A stretch of DNA of 64,000 nucleotides from Duganella guangzhouensis (lineage in GTDB: Bacteria > Pseudomonadota > Gammaproteobacteria > Burkholderiales > Burkholderiaceae_D). The notes beneath the pieces are model-generated. The model had not been told where the DNA came from. It was given only the letters and a program-made list of their open reading frames with translations, and made no database searches. Below are positions 39,857-49,621 of this stretch, piece by piece. Position 1 is the first letter of the stretch; the number at the start of each line of letters is the position of its first letter. The stretch covers positions 124,001-188,000 of the forward strand of contig NZ_WKJK01000006.1 in NCBI RefSeq assembly GCF_009674535.1. Direction: 5' to 3'. A program made the position numbers and the translations under genes.

Positions 39857-40441
39857 ATGACCAGCGACCCTAGAATACCACGCAGCGATGCCCAATCACC
39901 AGCCCGCAAGGCGGATTTGCGGAAGCAATTGCTGACCGCGCGGCGCGCCATCGACAGCGCCACGCGCGCCGCCTGGGACCACGCGATCGGCACACAGGTG
40001 GTGGACTGGTGGCGGGCGACACAACCGGCGGCGCTGGGCGTGTACTGGCCGCTGCGCGACGAACCGGATCTGCATCCGGCTTATGCCGAACTGGCGCGCC
40101 TCGGTGCGCGTCTGCTGCTGCCAGTGGTGGTGGCCAAAGATGCGGCGCTGGAGTTTGCCGAGTGGCGCATCGGCGAGCCGATGGTCAAGGATGCGATGGG
40201 AGTGGCGGTGCCGGCCGACTTGCGGCTACAGGCCGCATATCCGCCAGCGCTGCTGGTGCCTTGCCTGGGTTACAGCCCGCAAGGCTATCGACTGGGTTAT
40301 GGCGGCGGCTTTTACGACCGCACGCTGGCGCGCGCGCCGCGCCCGCAGACGCTGGGCATCGCCTATCAATGTCTGCAGGTGCGCTTCGACAGCGATGGTC
40401 ACGATGTGGCGCTGGACCGCATCGTGACCGAGTCAGCTTAG
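39857..40441 (+). CDS. 5-formyltetrahydrofolate cyclo-ligase
   Basis: Converts 5-formyl-THF to 5,10-methenyl-THF with ATP, salvaging a folate storage form. It is 194 residues. RKQLLTARRAI near the N-terminus and the phosphate-binding loop GYGGGFYDRTLAR (about 154-166) are family signatures. The first dozen residues may be dispensable, since the ribosome site before ATG 39857 is weak. It converges with metF eight bases away, so two folate one-carbon enzymes meet tail to tail. Confidence 0.92.
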   Translation: MTSDPRIPRSDAQSPARKADLRKQLLTARRAIDSATRAAWDHAIGTQVVDWWRATQPAALGVYWPLRDEPDLHPAYAELARLGARLLLPVVVAKDAALEFAEWRIGEPMVKDAMGVAVPADLRLQAAYPPALLVPCLGYSPQGYRLGYGGGFYDRTLARAPRPQTLGIAYQCLQVRFDSDGHDVALDRIVTESA

Positions 40442-40449
40442 GAATCAGC

Positions 40450-41277
40450 TTAAACCAGTCGCTGCCACAACGCGGTGGTGGCTGCGGCCTGGTTCATGCT
40501 GTAGAAGTGCAGGCCGGGCGCGCCGCCCTGGAGCAGGCGTTCGGCCAGGCCGGTCACCACGTCCAGGCCGAAGGCTTTGATCGACGCGGTGTCGTCGCCG
40601 AAGCTGGCCAGCTTCAGGCGTACCCAGCGTGGGATCTCGGCGCCGCACATATCGGAGAAGCGCATCAGCTGCGTGTAGTTGGTGATCGGCATGATGCCGG
40701 GCACGATAGGCACGTCGATGCCCAGCTTGCGGGTCTGCTCGACGAACTGGAAATAGGCGTCGGCATTGTAGAAGTACTGGGTGATGGCAGCGTTGGCGCC
40801 GGCTTTCACTTTGCGTTCGAAGGCCAGCAGGTCATCCTGCGGCGATTTGGCCTGCGGGTGCACTTCCGGATAGGCCGCCACTTCGATGTGGAAATGATCG
40901 CCGGTTTCCTGGCGGATGAATGCCACCAGCTCATTGGCATAACGGAACTCGCCAGCCGCGCCGTAGCCGCTCGGCAGGTCGCCGCGCAGCGCGACGATGC
41001 GCTTGATGTTGTGCGATTTGAAATCGGCCAGGATCTGGCGGATCGAGTCGCGGGTGCCGCCGACGCAGGACAGGTGGGGCGCGGCGTCTTCGCCAGCGGC
41101 CAGGATTTCAACCACGGTGTCCAGCGTGCCCTGCTGGGTGGTGCCGCCGGCACCAAACGTCACCGAAAAATATTTAGGCTTGAGCTCGGACAGCTTGGCG
41201 CGCGTGACGCGCAGCTTTTCCGCGCCTTCCGCCGTCTTCGGCGGAAAGAATTCGATACTGAAATTAGGATTGTCCAT
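40450..41277 (-). CDS. metF: 5,10-methylenetetrahydrofolate reductase
   Basis: FAD enzyme that makes 5-methyl-THF for methionine synthesis, 275 residues, typical of bacterial MetF. The start NPNFSIEFFPPKTAEGAEKL includes the conserved catalytic Glu region, and AALRGDLP-like sequence reads IVALRGDLPSGYG. It overlaps the upstream membrane protein gene by 14 bases, so the two are coupled. It completes the methyl cycle with ahcY and metK nearby. Confidence 0.96.
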   Translation of the reverse strand: MDNPNFSIEFFPPKTAEGAEKLRVTRAKLSELKPKYFSVTFGAGGTTQQGTLDTVVEILAAGEDAAPHLSCVGGTRDSIRQILADFKSHNIKRIVALRGDLPSGYGAAGEFRYANELVAFIRQETGDHFHIEVAAYPEVHPQAKSPQDDLLAFERKVKAGANAAITQYFYNADAYFQFVEQTRKLGIDVPIVPGIMPITNYTQLMRFSDMCGAEIPRWVRLKLASFGDDTASIKAFGLDVVTGLAERLLQGGAPGLHFYSMNQAAATTALWQRLV

Positions 41278-41620
41278 CTTGTTTCTTCAGAAGTAAGGTC
41301 GACAAAGCCCAGGAAATAATACTGTACAACACAGCGCCACCGATGGCCGACAGGAAGCTATCGACGTGGAAACCGTCCACCCATTGCGCCACCAGCCAGA
41401 ACATAAAGCCGTTGAGGATGAAGATGAACAGGCCCAGCGACAACAAGGTCACCGGTAAAGTCAGTAATAACAGGACGGGGCGTATCAGCGTATTGACCAG
41501 GCCCAGGACGAGAGCCGCGACGAGGGCTGCGCCTATGCTTGTGACATCGACGGAATGCATCAGGTAAGGCACTGCCAGCAAGGCAACTGCATTGATTAAC
41601 CAGGTAAGGACCAAACGCAT
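41264..41620 (-). CDS. YvlD/DUF360-type (phage holin family IV-like) membrane protein
   Basis: 118 residues, strongly hydrophobic with four segments (about 4-20, 27-47, 52-74, 88-108). The conserved GLVNTLIRPVLLLLTLPVT segment identifies the widespread YvlD-like family annotated as phage holin superfamily IV, whose function is unknown. ATG at 41620 is taken; an upstream extension adds no hydrophobic segment. There is no sign of a prophage here. It sits between ahcY and metF and overlaps the latter. Confidence 0.82.
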   Translation of the reverse strand: MRLVLTWLINAVALLAVPYLMHSVDVTSIGAALVAALVLGLVNTLIRPVLLLLTLPVTLLSLGLFIFILNGFMFWLVAQWVDGFHVDSFLSAIGGAVLYSIISWALSTLLLKKQDGQS

Positions 41621-41650
41621 GGATAAGACTCGCTGCAAAAAGGCTACAGA

Positions 41651-41675
41651 AAAAAGCGGGGCCATCCGGCCCCGC
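41651..41675 (-). terminator. Rho-independent terminator of ahcY
   Basis: GCGGGGCC/GGCCCCGC stem (41656-41663 with 41668-41675), 4-nt loop, then a run of T residues on the minus strand, starting 15 bases beyond the ahcY stop. It separates ahcY from the YvlD-metF pair. Confidence 0.88.
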
Positions 41676-41689
41676 CTCATGTCCGTCGA

Positions 41690-43117
<1,428 letters not shown>

Positions 43118-43149
43118 CACGCCCTCCTTTCATGTGTTGAAAAAAGTAA

Positions 43150-43217
43150 CGTGAGCGCGGTTGGGGATCTCCGAGCCTGGCGAAAGCTAGTTCGTCGCAG
43201 CGCTCCTCGGAGCGTGC
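43150..43217 (-). promoter_or_regulatory. SAH riboswitch upstream of ahcY
   Basis: On the minus strand the leader contains CCGAGGAGCGCTGCGAC, then CCAGGCTCGG, then a final AACCGCGCTCACG block. These are the ordered conserved elements of the S-adenosylhomocysteine riboswitch class. The first segment pairs with the second (CTCCGAG with CTCGGAG) and GAGCGC pairs with GCGCTC as the pseudoknot. The ribosome site lies about 25 bases downstream. SAH binding in this class raises ahcY expression. Confidence 0.92.
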
Positions 43218-43223
43218 ATTCTA
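43218..43223 (-). promoter_or_regulatory. -10 element of the ahcY promoter
   Basis: TAGAAT on the minus strand, directly upstream of the riboswitch, so that transcription would begin at the 5' edge of the aptamer. No good -35 hexamer is seen at standard spacing. Confidence 0.4.
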
Positions 43224-43239
43224 GCATCGTTATGTCCGC

Positions 43240-43743
43240 ATGGCGACAAAATCCTCCCATTTGCGCCAGCTCAAAACCACTGCGTATCACCGCGCTAGGC
43301 TTGATTTTTTATGCGGCGCCTACGCACGTTGGGTATGGCTCGATAGCATTACCAAAATAGCGGTCGCCATCGCATCCGGCGGCGCCGCGCTGGCCGGACT
43401 CGTATTCTGGAAAAATAGCGACTATACTTTTCTATGGCCGATGTTCACATCCACCAGTGCGTTGCTGGCAATCATATCCAAGCAATTGAACGTTGCTGAA
43501 ACGCTGAAAATGCATGCCACATCTGTCGCTGCGCTCGGAAATCTGGACACCGAGATTGGCTCCATGATTTTGCGGATGAAGATTCATACCGACTTCGGTA
43601 TCGAAGAATTTGAAAAGGATCTGCTGGCGTTGCGCAACAAATTTGGAGCAGAATCAAATATGTTTGTGCATGATCTGCTATTGACTCAAGCCCTGCGCAC
43701 AAAAACACAGGCCGCACTCAACCGGACATTAGGATCATCATGA
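43240..43743 (+). CDS. Two-TM protein resembling SLATT-domain effectors
   Basis: 167 residues. An N-terminal amphipathic stretch (AYHRARLDFLCGAYARW) leads to two membrane helices (about 38-57 and 64-86), followed by a long helical C-terminal region with no other hydrophobic segment. This layout matches SLATT proteins, predicted membrane-pore effectors linked to bacterial nucleotide-signal defence systems; the family call is my pattern match, not a search result. No ribosome site precedes ATG 43240, and an in-frame stop lies six codons upstream, so a leaderless message is possible. It is divergent from the ahcY riboswitch, inserted between metK and ahcY, and AT-richer than both. Confidence 0.65.
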   Translation: MATKSSHLRQLKTTAYHRARLDFLCGAYARWVWLDSITKIAVAIASGGAALAGLVFWKNSDYTFLWPMFTSTSALLAIISKQLNVAETLKMHATSVAALGNLDTEIGSMILRMKIHTDFGIEEFEKDLLALRNKFGAESNMFVHDLLLTQALRTKTQAALNRTLGSS

Positions 43744-43817
43744 TCAAAGAAAACGACCCGAGGCGGAAATACGATCCGCCAAATCCTATTCCGCCGCCGC
43801 CAAAGCGGCCGACATGA
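43740..43817 (+). CDS. Proline-rich 25-residue ORF coupled to the two-TM protein
   Basis: Starts at ATG 43740 overlapping the preceding stop (ATGA) and reads MIKENDPRRKYDPPN, then a run of prolines and PKRPT before TGA. Nearly a third of the residues are Pro, and Lys/Arg are abundant. The exact overlap with the upstream gene and the biased composition argue for translation. No homologue can be named. It ends 12 bases before a terminator hairpin. Confidence 0.5.
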   Translation: MIKENDPRRKYDPPNPIPPPPKRPT

Positions 43818-43828
43818 TCCACAAATGA

Positions 43829-43856
43829 AAATGCCCCGGCATGCCGGGGCGTTTTA
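43829..43856. terminator. Bidirectional Rho-independent terminator
   Basis: GCCCCGGC/GCCGGGGC stem (43833-43840 with 43843-43850), flanked by AAAA on the left and TTTT on the right. It lies between the convergent two-TM/microORF pair and metK, ending both transcripts. Confidence 0.85.
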
Positions 43857-43871
43857 TCTGATGCGGGCGGA

Positions 43872-45038
43872 TTACTTCAGGCCGGCTGCTGCGCGCAGGA
43901 TGGCGGCCTTGTCGGTGCGTTCCCACGTGAATTCCGGCTCTTCGCGGCCGAAGTGGCCGTAAGCGGCGGTCTTGGCGTAGATCGGACGCAGCAGGTCCAG
44001 CATCAGCACGATGCCTTTTGGACGCAGGTCGAAGTGTTCTTGTACCAGCTGAGCGATTTTCTCGTCCGGGATCACGCCGGTGCCTTCGGTGTAGACCGTG
44101 ATGTTGATCGGACGCGCCACGCCAATCGCGTACGACACTTGCACCTGGCACTGACGCGCCAGACCCGCCGCCACCACGTTCTTGGCCACATAACGCGCCG
44201 CATAAGCAGCCGAACGGTCAACCTTGGATGGATCTTTACCGGAGAACGCGCCACCACCGTGTGGCGATGCGCCGCCGTAGGTGTCGACGATAATCTTGCG
44301 GCCGGTCAGACCGCAATCGCCCTGCGGGCCGCCGATAACGAAACGGCCGGTCGGGTTGACCAGGTATTTGGTGTCCTGCAGCCACTCTTTCGGCAGCACC
44401 GGCTTGATGATCTCTTCGATCACCGCTTCTTCAATCTGCTTGTGCAGCATTTCCGGCGCGTGCTGGGTCGACAGCACCACGGTATCCACCGCCACCGGAC
44501 GGCCATTCACATAACGCAGCGTGACTTGCGACTTGGCATCCGGACGCAGCCATGGCAGACGGCCATCCTTGCGCAGCTGCGACTGGCGCTCGACCAGACG
44601 GTGCGCGTAGTGGATCGCGGCTGGCATCAGCTCGGCGGTCTCGTCGCAAGCGTAACCGAACATCAGACCCTGGTCGCCAGCACCCTGGTCCAGATCGATA
44701 CCGGCGCCTTCGTCCACGCCCTGGGCGATGTCGGGCGATTGCTTGTCATAAGCCACCAGCACGGCGCAACCCTTGTAGTCGATGCCGTAGTCGGTATTGT
44801 CGTAACCGATACGCTTGATGGTTTCGCGCGCGACTTGAATATAATCAACGTTGGCGTGGGTGGTGATTTCACCAGCCAGCACCACCAGACCGGTGTTGCA
44901 CAGAGTTTCAGCGGCAACACGGGCTTTGGGATCCTGGGCCAGAATCGCGTCGAGGATGGCGTCGGAAATTTGGTCAGCTACCTTGTCTGGGTGACCTTCC
45001 GAGACGGATTCCGAGGTGAAAAGATAATCATTAGACAT
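43872..45038 (-). CDS. metK: S-adenosylmethionine synthetase
   Basis: Makes SAM from methionine and ATP, 388 residues (E. coli 384). GHPDKVADQ near the N-terminus (His at 16) and the glycine/aspartate-rich P-loop [16 protein letters not shown] are present. ATG at 45038 has CAGGAG six bases upstream; an upstream extension lacks a ribosome site. Its leader can form a hairpin (45088-45127). The terminator at 43829-43856 follows the stop by 15 bases. Confidence 0.98.
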   Translation of the reverse strand: MSNDYLFTSESVSEGHPDKVADQISDAILDAILAQDPKARVAAETLCNTGLVVLAGEITTHANVDYIQVARETIKRIGYDNTDYGIDYKGCAVLVAYDKQSPDIAQGVDEGAGIDLDQGAGDQGLMFGYACDETAELMPAAIHYAHRLVERQSQLRKDGRLPWLRPDAKSQVTLRYVNGRPVAVDTVVLSTQHAPEMLHKQIEEAVIEEIIKPVLPKEWLQDTKYLVNPTGRFVIGGPQGDCGLTGRKIIVDTYGGASPHGGGAFSGKDPSKVDRSAAYAARYVAKNVVAAGLARQCQVQVSYAIGVARPINITVYTEGTGVIPDEKIAQLVQEHFDLRPKGIVLMLDLLRPIYAKTAAYGHFGREEPEFTWERTDKAAILRAAAGLK

Positions 45039-45087
45039 CGCAAGCTCCTGATATGGTGTGAATAATACTGGTCGCATACCAACACGG

Positions 45088-45127
45088 CTTGCGACGCTTT
45101 AGCGACATTTGTATCCCGCATCGCAAG
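45088..45127 (-). other. Hairpin in the metK upstream region
   Basis: CTTGCGA (45088-45094) pairs with TCGCAAG (45121-45127), with a small inner CGCT/AGCG hairpin. It does not match any SAM riboswitch class I know. It may lie in the metK leader or be part of the divergent promoter region. Confidence 0.35.
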
Positions 45128-45212
45128 TTGTCATTAACTCAGCGGCTACTGCTATCGTGGTATTTTACGCTTTTTTGAAAAAACTTGCTTCTCACACAGG
45201 CACAACATCCAC

Positions 45213-46067
45213 ATGCTGGTTCCTATTTTCCGCTTTTTGTCGATTTTCCCCTTGTCATTCCTGCACGCGCTGGGCGCCGCGCTGGGCTGGGTCGTGTACT
45301 GGGCTTCGCCATCGTACCGCCGCCGCATGCGCGACAATATGCGCCAGGCCGGCTTTAGCCAGCACCTGCCGGCCGCCGTCGCCGAAGCCGGCAAAAGCAT
45401 GTTCGAACTGCCCTTCATCTGGTGCGCCGATCCGGCCCGGGTGTCGCGCCACGCCACGCTGGAAAACTGGGAACTGGTGCAAAAGGAGCTGGACGCCGGC
45501 CACGGCATCGTGTTCATGACGCCACACCTGGGCTGCTTTGAAATCGTGGCGCAGGAAATCGCGCTGCGCAACGAGCTGATGGTGATGTACCGGCCACCAA
45601 AAAAAGAAGCGCTGAAGCCGTTGATCGAGGGCGCCCGCGCGCGCGACAATCTGCTGCTGGCGCCAGCCAATATGTCCGGCGTGCGGATGCTGGCCAAGTT
45701 CCTCAAAAAGGGCCAGCCGGTCGGCGTGCTGCCGGACCAGGTGCCGCAGGAGGGCGAAGGCGTGTGGGCCACCTTCTTCGGCCGCAACGCCTACACCATG
45801 ACCTTGCCGGCCAAGCTGGCGATCCTGGGCGACGCCACCATCATCGTCACCTACGCCGAACGCCTGCCCGGCGGACGTGGCTATGTGATACGCTTCGTGC
45901 CCTTTGACGGCACGCTGGACGGCGACAGCGCCGCCCAGGCGCAGGCCATCAACCACGCCATGGAACGCCTGATCGCCCGCAACCCGTCGCAATATTACTG
46001 GAGCTACAACCGCTACAAGGTGCCGCACGGCATAGCCGCGCCCACCACGGCGGGAGAACAAGCATGA
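45213..46067 (+). CDS. LpxL/HtrB-family lipid A acyltransferase (first copy)
   Basis: 284 residues. An N-terminal membrane helix is followed by the acyltransferase fold with the catalytic HX4E motif HLGCFE (H105, E110). These enzymes transfer secondary acyl chains from acyl-ACP to lipid A on the inner face of the membrane. It overlaps a second family member by four bases (ATGA), so the pair probably acts one after the other. Acyl-chain length and position cannot be told. Confidence 0.9.
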   Translation: MLVPIFRFLSIFPLSFLHALGAALGWVVYWASPSYRRRMRDNMRQAGFSQHLPAAVAEAGKSMFELPFIWCADPARVSRHATLENWELVQKELDAGHGIVFMTPHLGCFEIVAQEIALRNELMVMYRPPKKEALKPLIEGARARDNLLLAPANMSGVRMLAKFLKKGQPVGVLPDQVPQEGEGVWATFFGRNAYTMTLPAKLAILGDATIIVTYAERLPGGRGYVIRFVPFDGTLDGDSAAQAQAINHAMERLIARNPSQYYWSYNRYKVPHGIAAPTTAGEQA

Positions 46068-46939
46068 AATTCCTGTTAGGACTGATGTGGCTGCTGCACT
46101 GGTTGCCGCTGCCGGTGCTGGGCCGCTTTGGCAATGCCATCGGCAGCCTGTTGTTCATCGCCATGCCGGCGCGGCGCAAGATCGCGCTGACCAATCTGCG
46201 GCTGTGCATGCCGGAACTGAGCGAGGCCGAGCGGCGCGATATCGCCCACCGCCATTTTCAGGCGTACTCGCGCAGCGTGTGGGAGCGCTCGATTTTGTGG
46301 TGGGCCTCGGAGGCGCGCCTGAAACGGCTGATGCAGCTCGACCCGGACGGCGTGATTCCAGTGGCGACCATGACCGACAAACCAACCATCCTGCTGTGCC
46401 CGCACTTCGTCTGCCTGGACGTGGCCGGCGCCTCGATCGCGATGGAAGCCAGCGCCTCGTCGATGTATGTAACGCAAAAGAATGCGGCCTTCGACCAGGT
46501 GCTGCGCGCCGGCCGTGCCCGCTTCAAGCCGGTCAAGCTGTTCACCCGCCAGGACGGCATCAAGCCGATTCTGCGCGCGCTGCGCGACCGGCTGCCCTAC
46601 TTCATGCTGCCGGACATGGACTTCGGCGAGAAGGATGCCGAATTCGTGCCGTTCTTCGGCGTGGAAGCGGCCACGCTGACCGCCACCGCGCGCATCGCCG
46701 CCACCACCGGCGCGCAAGTGATGCCGGTGATCGCCACCTTCCTGCCCAATTACCAAGGCTGGCGTGTGAAATTCTATCCGGTGTGGGACAATTACCCGGG
46801 TGACGACATGGTGGCCGCCACCCGTCGCATGAACCAATTCATCGAAGAGCGCGTGCGCGAGGCGCCGGCCGAATACTTCTGGACCCATAAACGCTTCAAG
46901 ACCCGCCCTAACGGCGAGCCTTCGCTGTATCAAAAATAA
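46064..46939 (+). CDS. LpxL/HtrB-family lipid A acyltransferase (second copy)
   Basis: 291 residues, same family as the preceding gene but clearly diverged. The catalytic motif here is HX4D, HFVCLD (H114, D119), the more usual form. An N-terminal hydrophobic segment ([20 protein letters not shown]) anchors it. DapF follows after seven bases, giving a three-gene cell-envelope operon. Confidence 0.9.
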   Translation: MKFLLGLMWLLHWLPLPVLGRFGNAIGSLLFIAMPARRKIALTNLRLCMPELSEAERRDIAHRHFQAYSRSVWERSILWWASEARLKRLMQLDPDGVIPVATMTDKPTILLCPHFVCLDVAGASIAMEASASSMYVTQKNAAFDQVLRAGRARFKPVKLFTRQDGIKPILRALRDRLPYFMLPDMDFGEKDAEFVPFFGVEAATLTATARIAATTGAQVMPVIATFLPNYQGWRVKFYPVWDNYPGDDMVAATRRMNQFIEERVREAPAEYFWTHKRFKTRPNGEPSLYQK

Positions 46940-46946
46940 TCTGACC

Positions 46947-47810
46947 ATGAAACTGAAATTCACCAAAATGCACGGCGCCGGCAATGACTTCGTGGTCATC
47001 GACGGCGTCAACCAGCACATCGATTTCACGCCCACGCAATGGAAGCTGTTGGGCGACCGCCGCTTCGGCGTCGGCGCCGACCAGATCCTGCTGGTCGAAC
47101 CGCCAACCGAAGCCGGTTGCGATTTCCGCTATCGCATCTTCAACGCCGACGGCGGCGAAGTGGAGCAGTGCGGCAATGGCTCGCGCGCGTTCGTGAAGTT
47201 CGTTTCGGAAAAAGGTCTGACCGACAAGCAATCGATCACGGTGCAAACCAAGGCTGGCGTGATCGCGCCGCGACTGGAGGCCAACGGCTCGATCACGGTC
47301 GACATGGGCGCGCCGATCCTGGAACCGGGCCGCGTACCGTTTGACGCCGACGGCTTGCAAGGTGAGCAGCAAGGCAATGACACGCTGTGGCCGCTGCTGC
47401 TGGAACTGGGCGGCACGCGTGAAAGCGTGCTGATTTCCGCCGTCTCGATGGGCAACCCGCACGCGGTGCAGGTGGTGGCCGATGTCGAGACCGCGCCGGT
47501 GGAATTGACCGGGCCGCTGATCGAGCATCATGCGCGCTTCCCCAACCGCGTCAACGCCGGCTTCATGCAAATCATCAACCGCCAGCACGTGAAACTGCGC
47601 GTGTTCGAACGTGGCGTGGGCGAAACGCTGGCCTGCGGCACCGGCGCCTGCGCGGCCGCCGTGGCCGGCATTCGTCGCGGTTTGCTGGACAGCCCGGTGC
47701 GCGTCGATGCGCGCGGCGGCCAGCTGTCGATCGCCTGGGCCGGCGAAGGCCAGCCAGTGTTGCTGACCGGCCCGGCCGTCACCGTGTTTGAAGGCGAAAT
47801 CGAGATTTAA
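46947..47810 (+). CDS. dapF: Diaminopimelate epimerase
   Basis: Interconverts LL- and meso-diaminopimelate for lysine and peptidoglycan synthesis, 287 residues. The two catalytic cysteines are C75 (EQCGNGSR) and C230 (ACGTGACA); MHGAGNDF lies near the N-terminus. Third gene of the envelope operon with the two lipid A acyltransferases. It converges with the Sel1-repeat gene, nine bases apart. Confidence 0.97.
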   Translation: MKLKFTKMHGAGNDFVVIDGVNQHIDFTPTQWKLLGDRRFGVGADQILLVEPPTEAGCDFRYRIFNADGGEVEQCGNGSRAFVKFVSEKGLTDKQSITVQTKAGVIAPRLEANGSITVDMGAPILEPGRVPFDADGLQGEQQGNDTLWPLLLELGGTRESVLISAVSMGNPHAVQVVADVETAPVELTGPLIEHHARFPNRVNAGFMQIINRQHVKLRVFERGVGETLACGTGACAAAVAGIRRGLLDSPVRVDARGGQLSIAWAGEGQPVLLTGPAVTVFEGEIEI

Positions 47811-47819
47811 GCGCGCAAT

Positions 47820-49250
47820 TTAAGCGGCCAGCAAGTCGTCATCCGCCGCCGGCAGCCAGGTCTTCAGACGATACAGGCGCTGGCGGTAGTTCCCTTCCAA
47901 TCCATCCGGACCGCTGTCGATCGATTCAAACAAGCGCACGATGCGGTCCAGCGCCTGCCGCTCGCGCGCGGTGCGCAGCAGCACCAGCCGGCGCTTGCCG
48001 CGGCCATAGCTGGCGCGGATATCCACCACCAGACAATGGCCCTGGTCGGCCGCGTTCACATCCAGCAGCAAGGCTTCGGCGCGACTGAGGCCGAACAGCG
48101 TGGCCAACTCCAGTCGCGCCGCCAGCAACGGTTGGCTCTCCAGCAATTCCCGTGTCAGGCAAGTAACGATGCTGGCGATCCAGCCGGCTTCCTTGGGCGG
48201 CGCCGCCACCCGCGCCAGCGCCGTTTCCGCTTCGGTGCAGCCTTGCGCGGCAGCCTTCTGCAGCCAGTAGGCGGCGCGCACGTCGCTGAGCTCATCGGTG
48301 CGGCGGTTGCGCCACGCATACATGCCGCATTCCAGCTGCGCGCCGCAATGCCCCATCTCGGCCGCGCGCTCCAGATAAGCTTGCGCCTCCGCCACGCAGC
48401 GTTGCGAGAACTCCGGCTTCAGATAAATGCGCGACAGCGCGAACCAGGCTTCGGCCAGCCCCTGCTCTCCGGCCAGCGTCAGCCAGCGGATAGCACGCTT
48501 GAAGTTGACGGCGGCAATGCCGTGACTCAAACGCTTGCCGTCGCCATCCATGCGCGCAAACCACAGGCCCAGCGCCAGCTGGGCGTTGCGCTCGCCACAG
48601 TGCGCCGCCAGCTCGCGGCAATGCTGCAGCTCGGCATCGATATCGCCCGGCGCCAACAGTTCGGCGCAGCGCGCCAGCAAGCTCAGTTGTTGTGGCCCGG
48701 CCTGCCAGTCGCTGGCGCGCGCCGCTTCCGCATCGGCCGGCGCTGCTTGCAATAGCAGCTGCAACAGCAAGCGCGCCTGTTGCAAAAACAGTCCGTGGTC
48801 GCGTTGCCACAGCCGTTCCAGCTGCGCGTGCTGTTCCGGCGCGATGACGTGGTCGTTGTGCGACAGCGGATGTGGCCGGCGTGGCGGCGGCGCCACGCTG
48901 CGCGTGTCTGGCGGCGGCGCCTGGCAGCCGTCCTGCTGCGCCCGCAAGGCAAGCAGTTGCTGCAGTACCGGCGCGGCGGCGGCAACGCCGGCATCGCAGG
49001 CGCGCTGATACCACGGCAGCACTTCGGCCAGGCTGTGGCGGGCAACGTCGAATGGAATGTGGGCGCCGATCAATTGCCAGGCTTCGTCCCGCTGCTGCTG
49101 CGCGGCGCGGCGCAGCCAGTGCAGCGCGGTCGGCACGTTGAGCGGCAGGCCGGCGCCGCCGAACAAGTAGAGCTTGCCCAGCGCCAGTTGGCAGTCCGCG
49201 TCTCCCGCGCGGGCGCCACGTATGATCCCTAACTCTTCTCGATTGGCCAT
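47820..49250 (-). CDS. Sel1-like repeat (TPR-type) protein
   Basis: 476 residues, all helical. Sel1-type repeats are visible near the N-terminus (ADCQLALGKLYLFGG, then ALHWLRRAAQQQRDEAW) and in the middle (AIRWLTLAGEQGLAEAWFAL, AQAYLERAAEMGHCGAQLE, AAYWLQKAAAQGCTEAETAL). There is no signal peptide, so it is probably a cytoplasmic scaffold or regulator. The C-terminal 130 residues are unassigned. Single-gene unit between dapF and the porin control region. Confidence 0.82.
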   Translation of the reverse strand: MANREELGIIRGARAGDADCQLALGKLYLFGGAGLPLNVPTALHWLRRAAQQQRDEAWQLIGAHIPFDVARHSLAEVLPWYQRACDAGVAAAAPVLQQLLALRAQQDGCQAPPPDTRSVAPPPRRPHPLSHNDHVIAPEQHAQLERLWQRDHGLFLQQARLLLQLLLQAAPADAEAARASDWQAGPQQLSLLARCAELLAPGDIDAELQHCRELAAHCGERNAQLALGLWFARMDGDGKRLSHGIAAVNFKRAIRWLTLAGEQGLAEAWFALSRIYLKPEFSQRCVAEAQAYLERAAEMGHCGAQLECGMYAWRNRRTDELSDVRAAYWLQKAAAQGCTEAETALARVAAPPKEAGWIASIVTCLTRELLESQPLLAARLELATLFGLSRAEALLLDVNAADQGHCLVVDIRASYGRGKRRLVLLRTARERQALDRIVRLFESIDSGPDGLEGNYRQRLYRLKTWLPAADDDLLAA

Positions 49251-49621
49251 CGTCTCTTTATAAAAATGCGATTTAGCGAAAGGGGGCGAGCCGCTCAGTT
49301 GTCTCTGTGTCTGCGGCGTCTTATGAATCTAAGTGTAGCGTGCGATCCGCGCCACACCATAAACAATATGCGTGTCGGCTTGATTTGCCACAAGCGATGC
49401 CCCCCTGCATGGCTTGTACGCTAGAGCTGTTTTGATGCCCCGATGAAAGCAAAAACGGCGTTTCAAAAATACAACAAGAAGCCATGGTTCCACGGCTTTC
49501 GACCAAAACAAGCCGTCACAATCGACCATTCCAGCGCAATTGACGCAACGAGCAATTAAGGTGCTTAGCAACCGGCGGTCACGCAGCGGCGGGGATGATG
49601 ACACTTACAAAGGAAGAACCC
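49251..49621. other. 371-bp control region of the porin gene, no gene seen
   Basis: AT-richer than its surroundings. It contains a near-perfect dyad AAGCCaTGG-tt-CCAcGGCTT (49479-49498), with one mismatched pair. A TTGACG hexamer (about 49539) could be a -35, but no good -10 follows. AAGGAAG ahead of the porin ATG is the ribosome site. Confidence 0.5.

Noticed and set aside
41264..41620. Prophage signal from the holin-like membrane protein
   Set aside because: The YvlD-type family is widespread in chromosomes, and no other phage gene is near.
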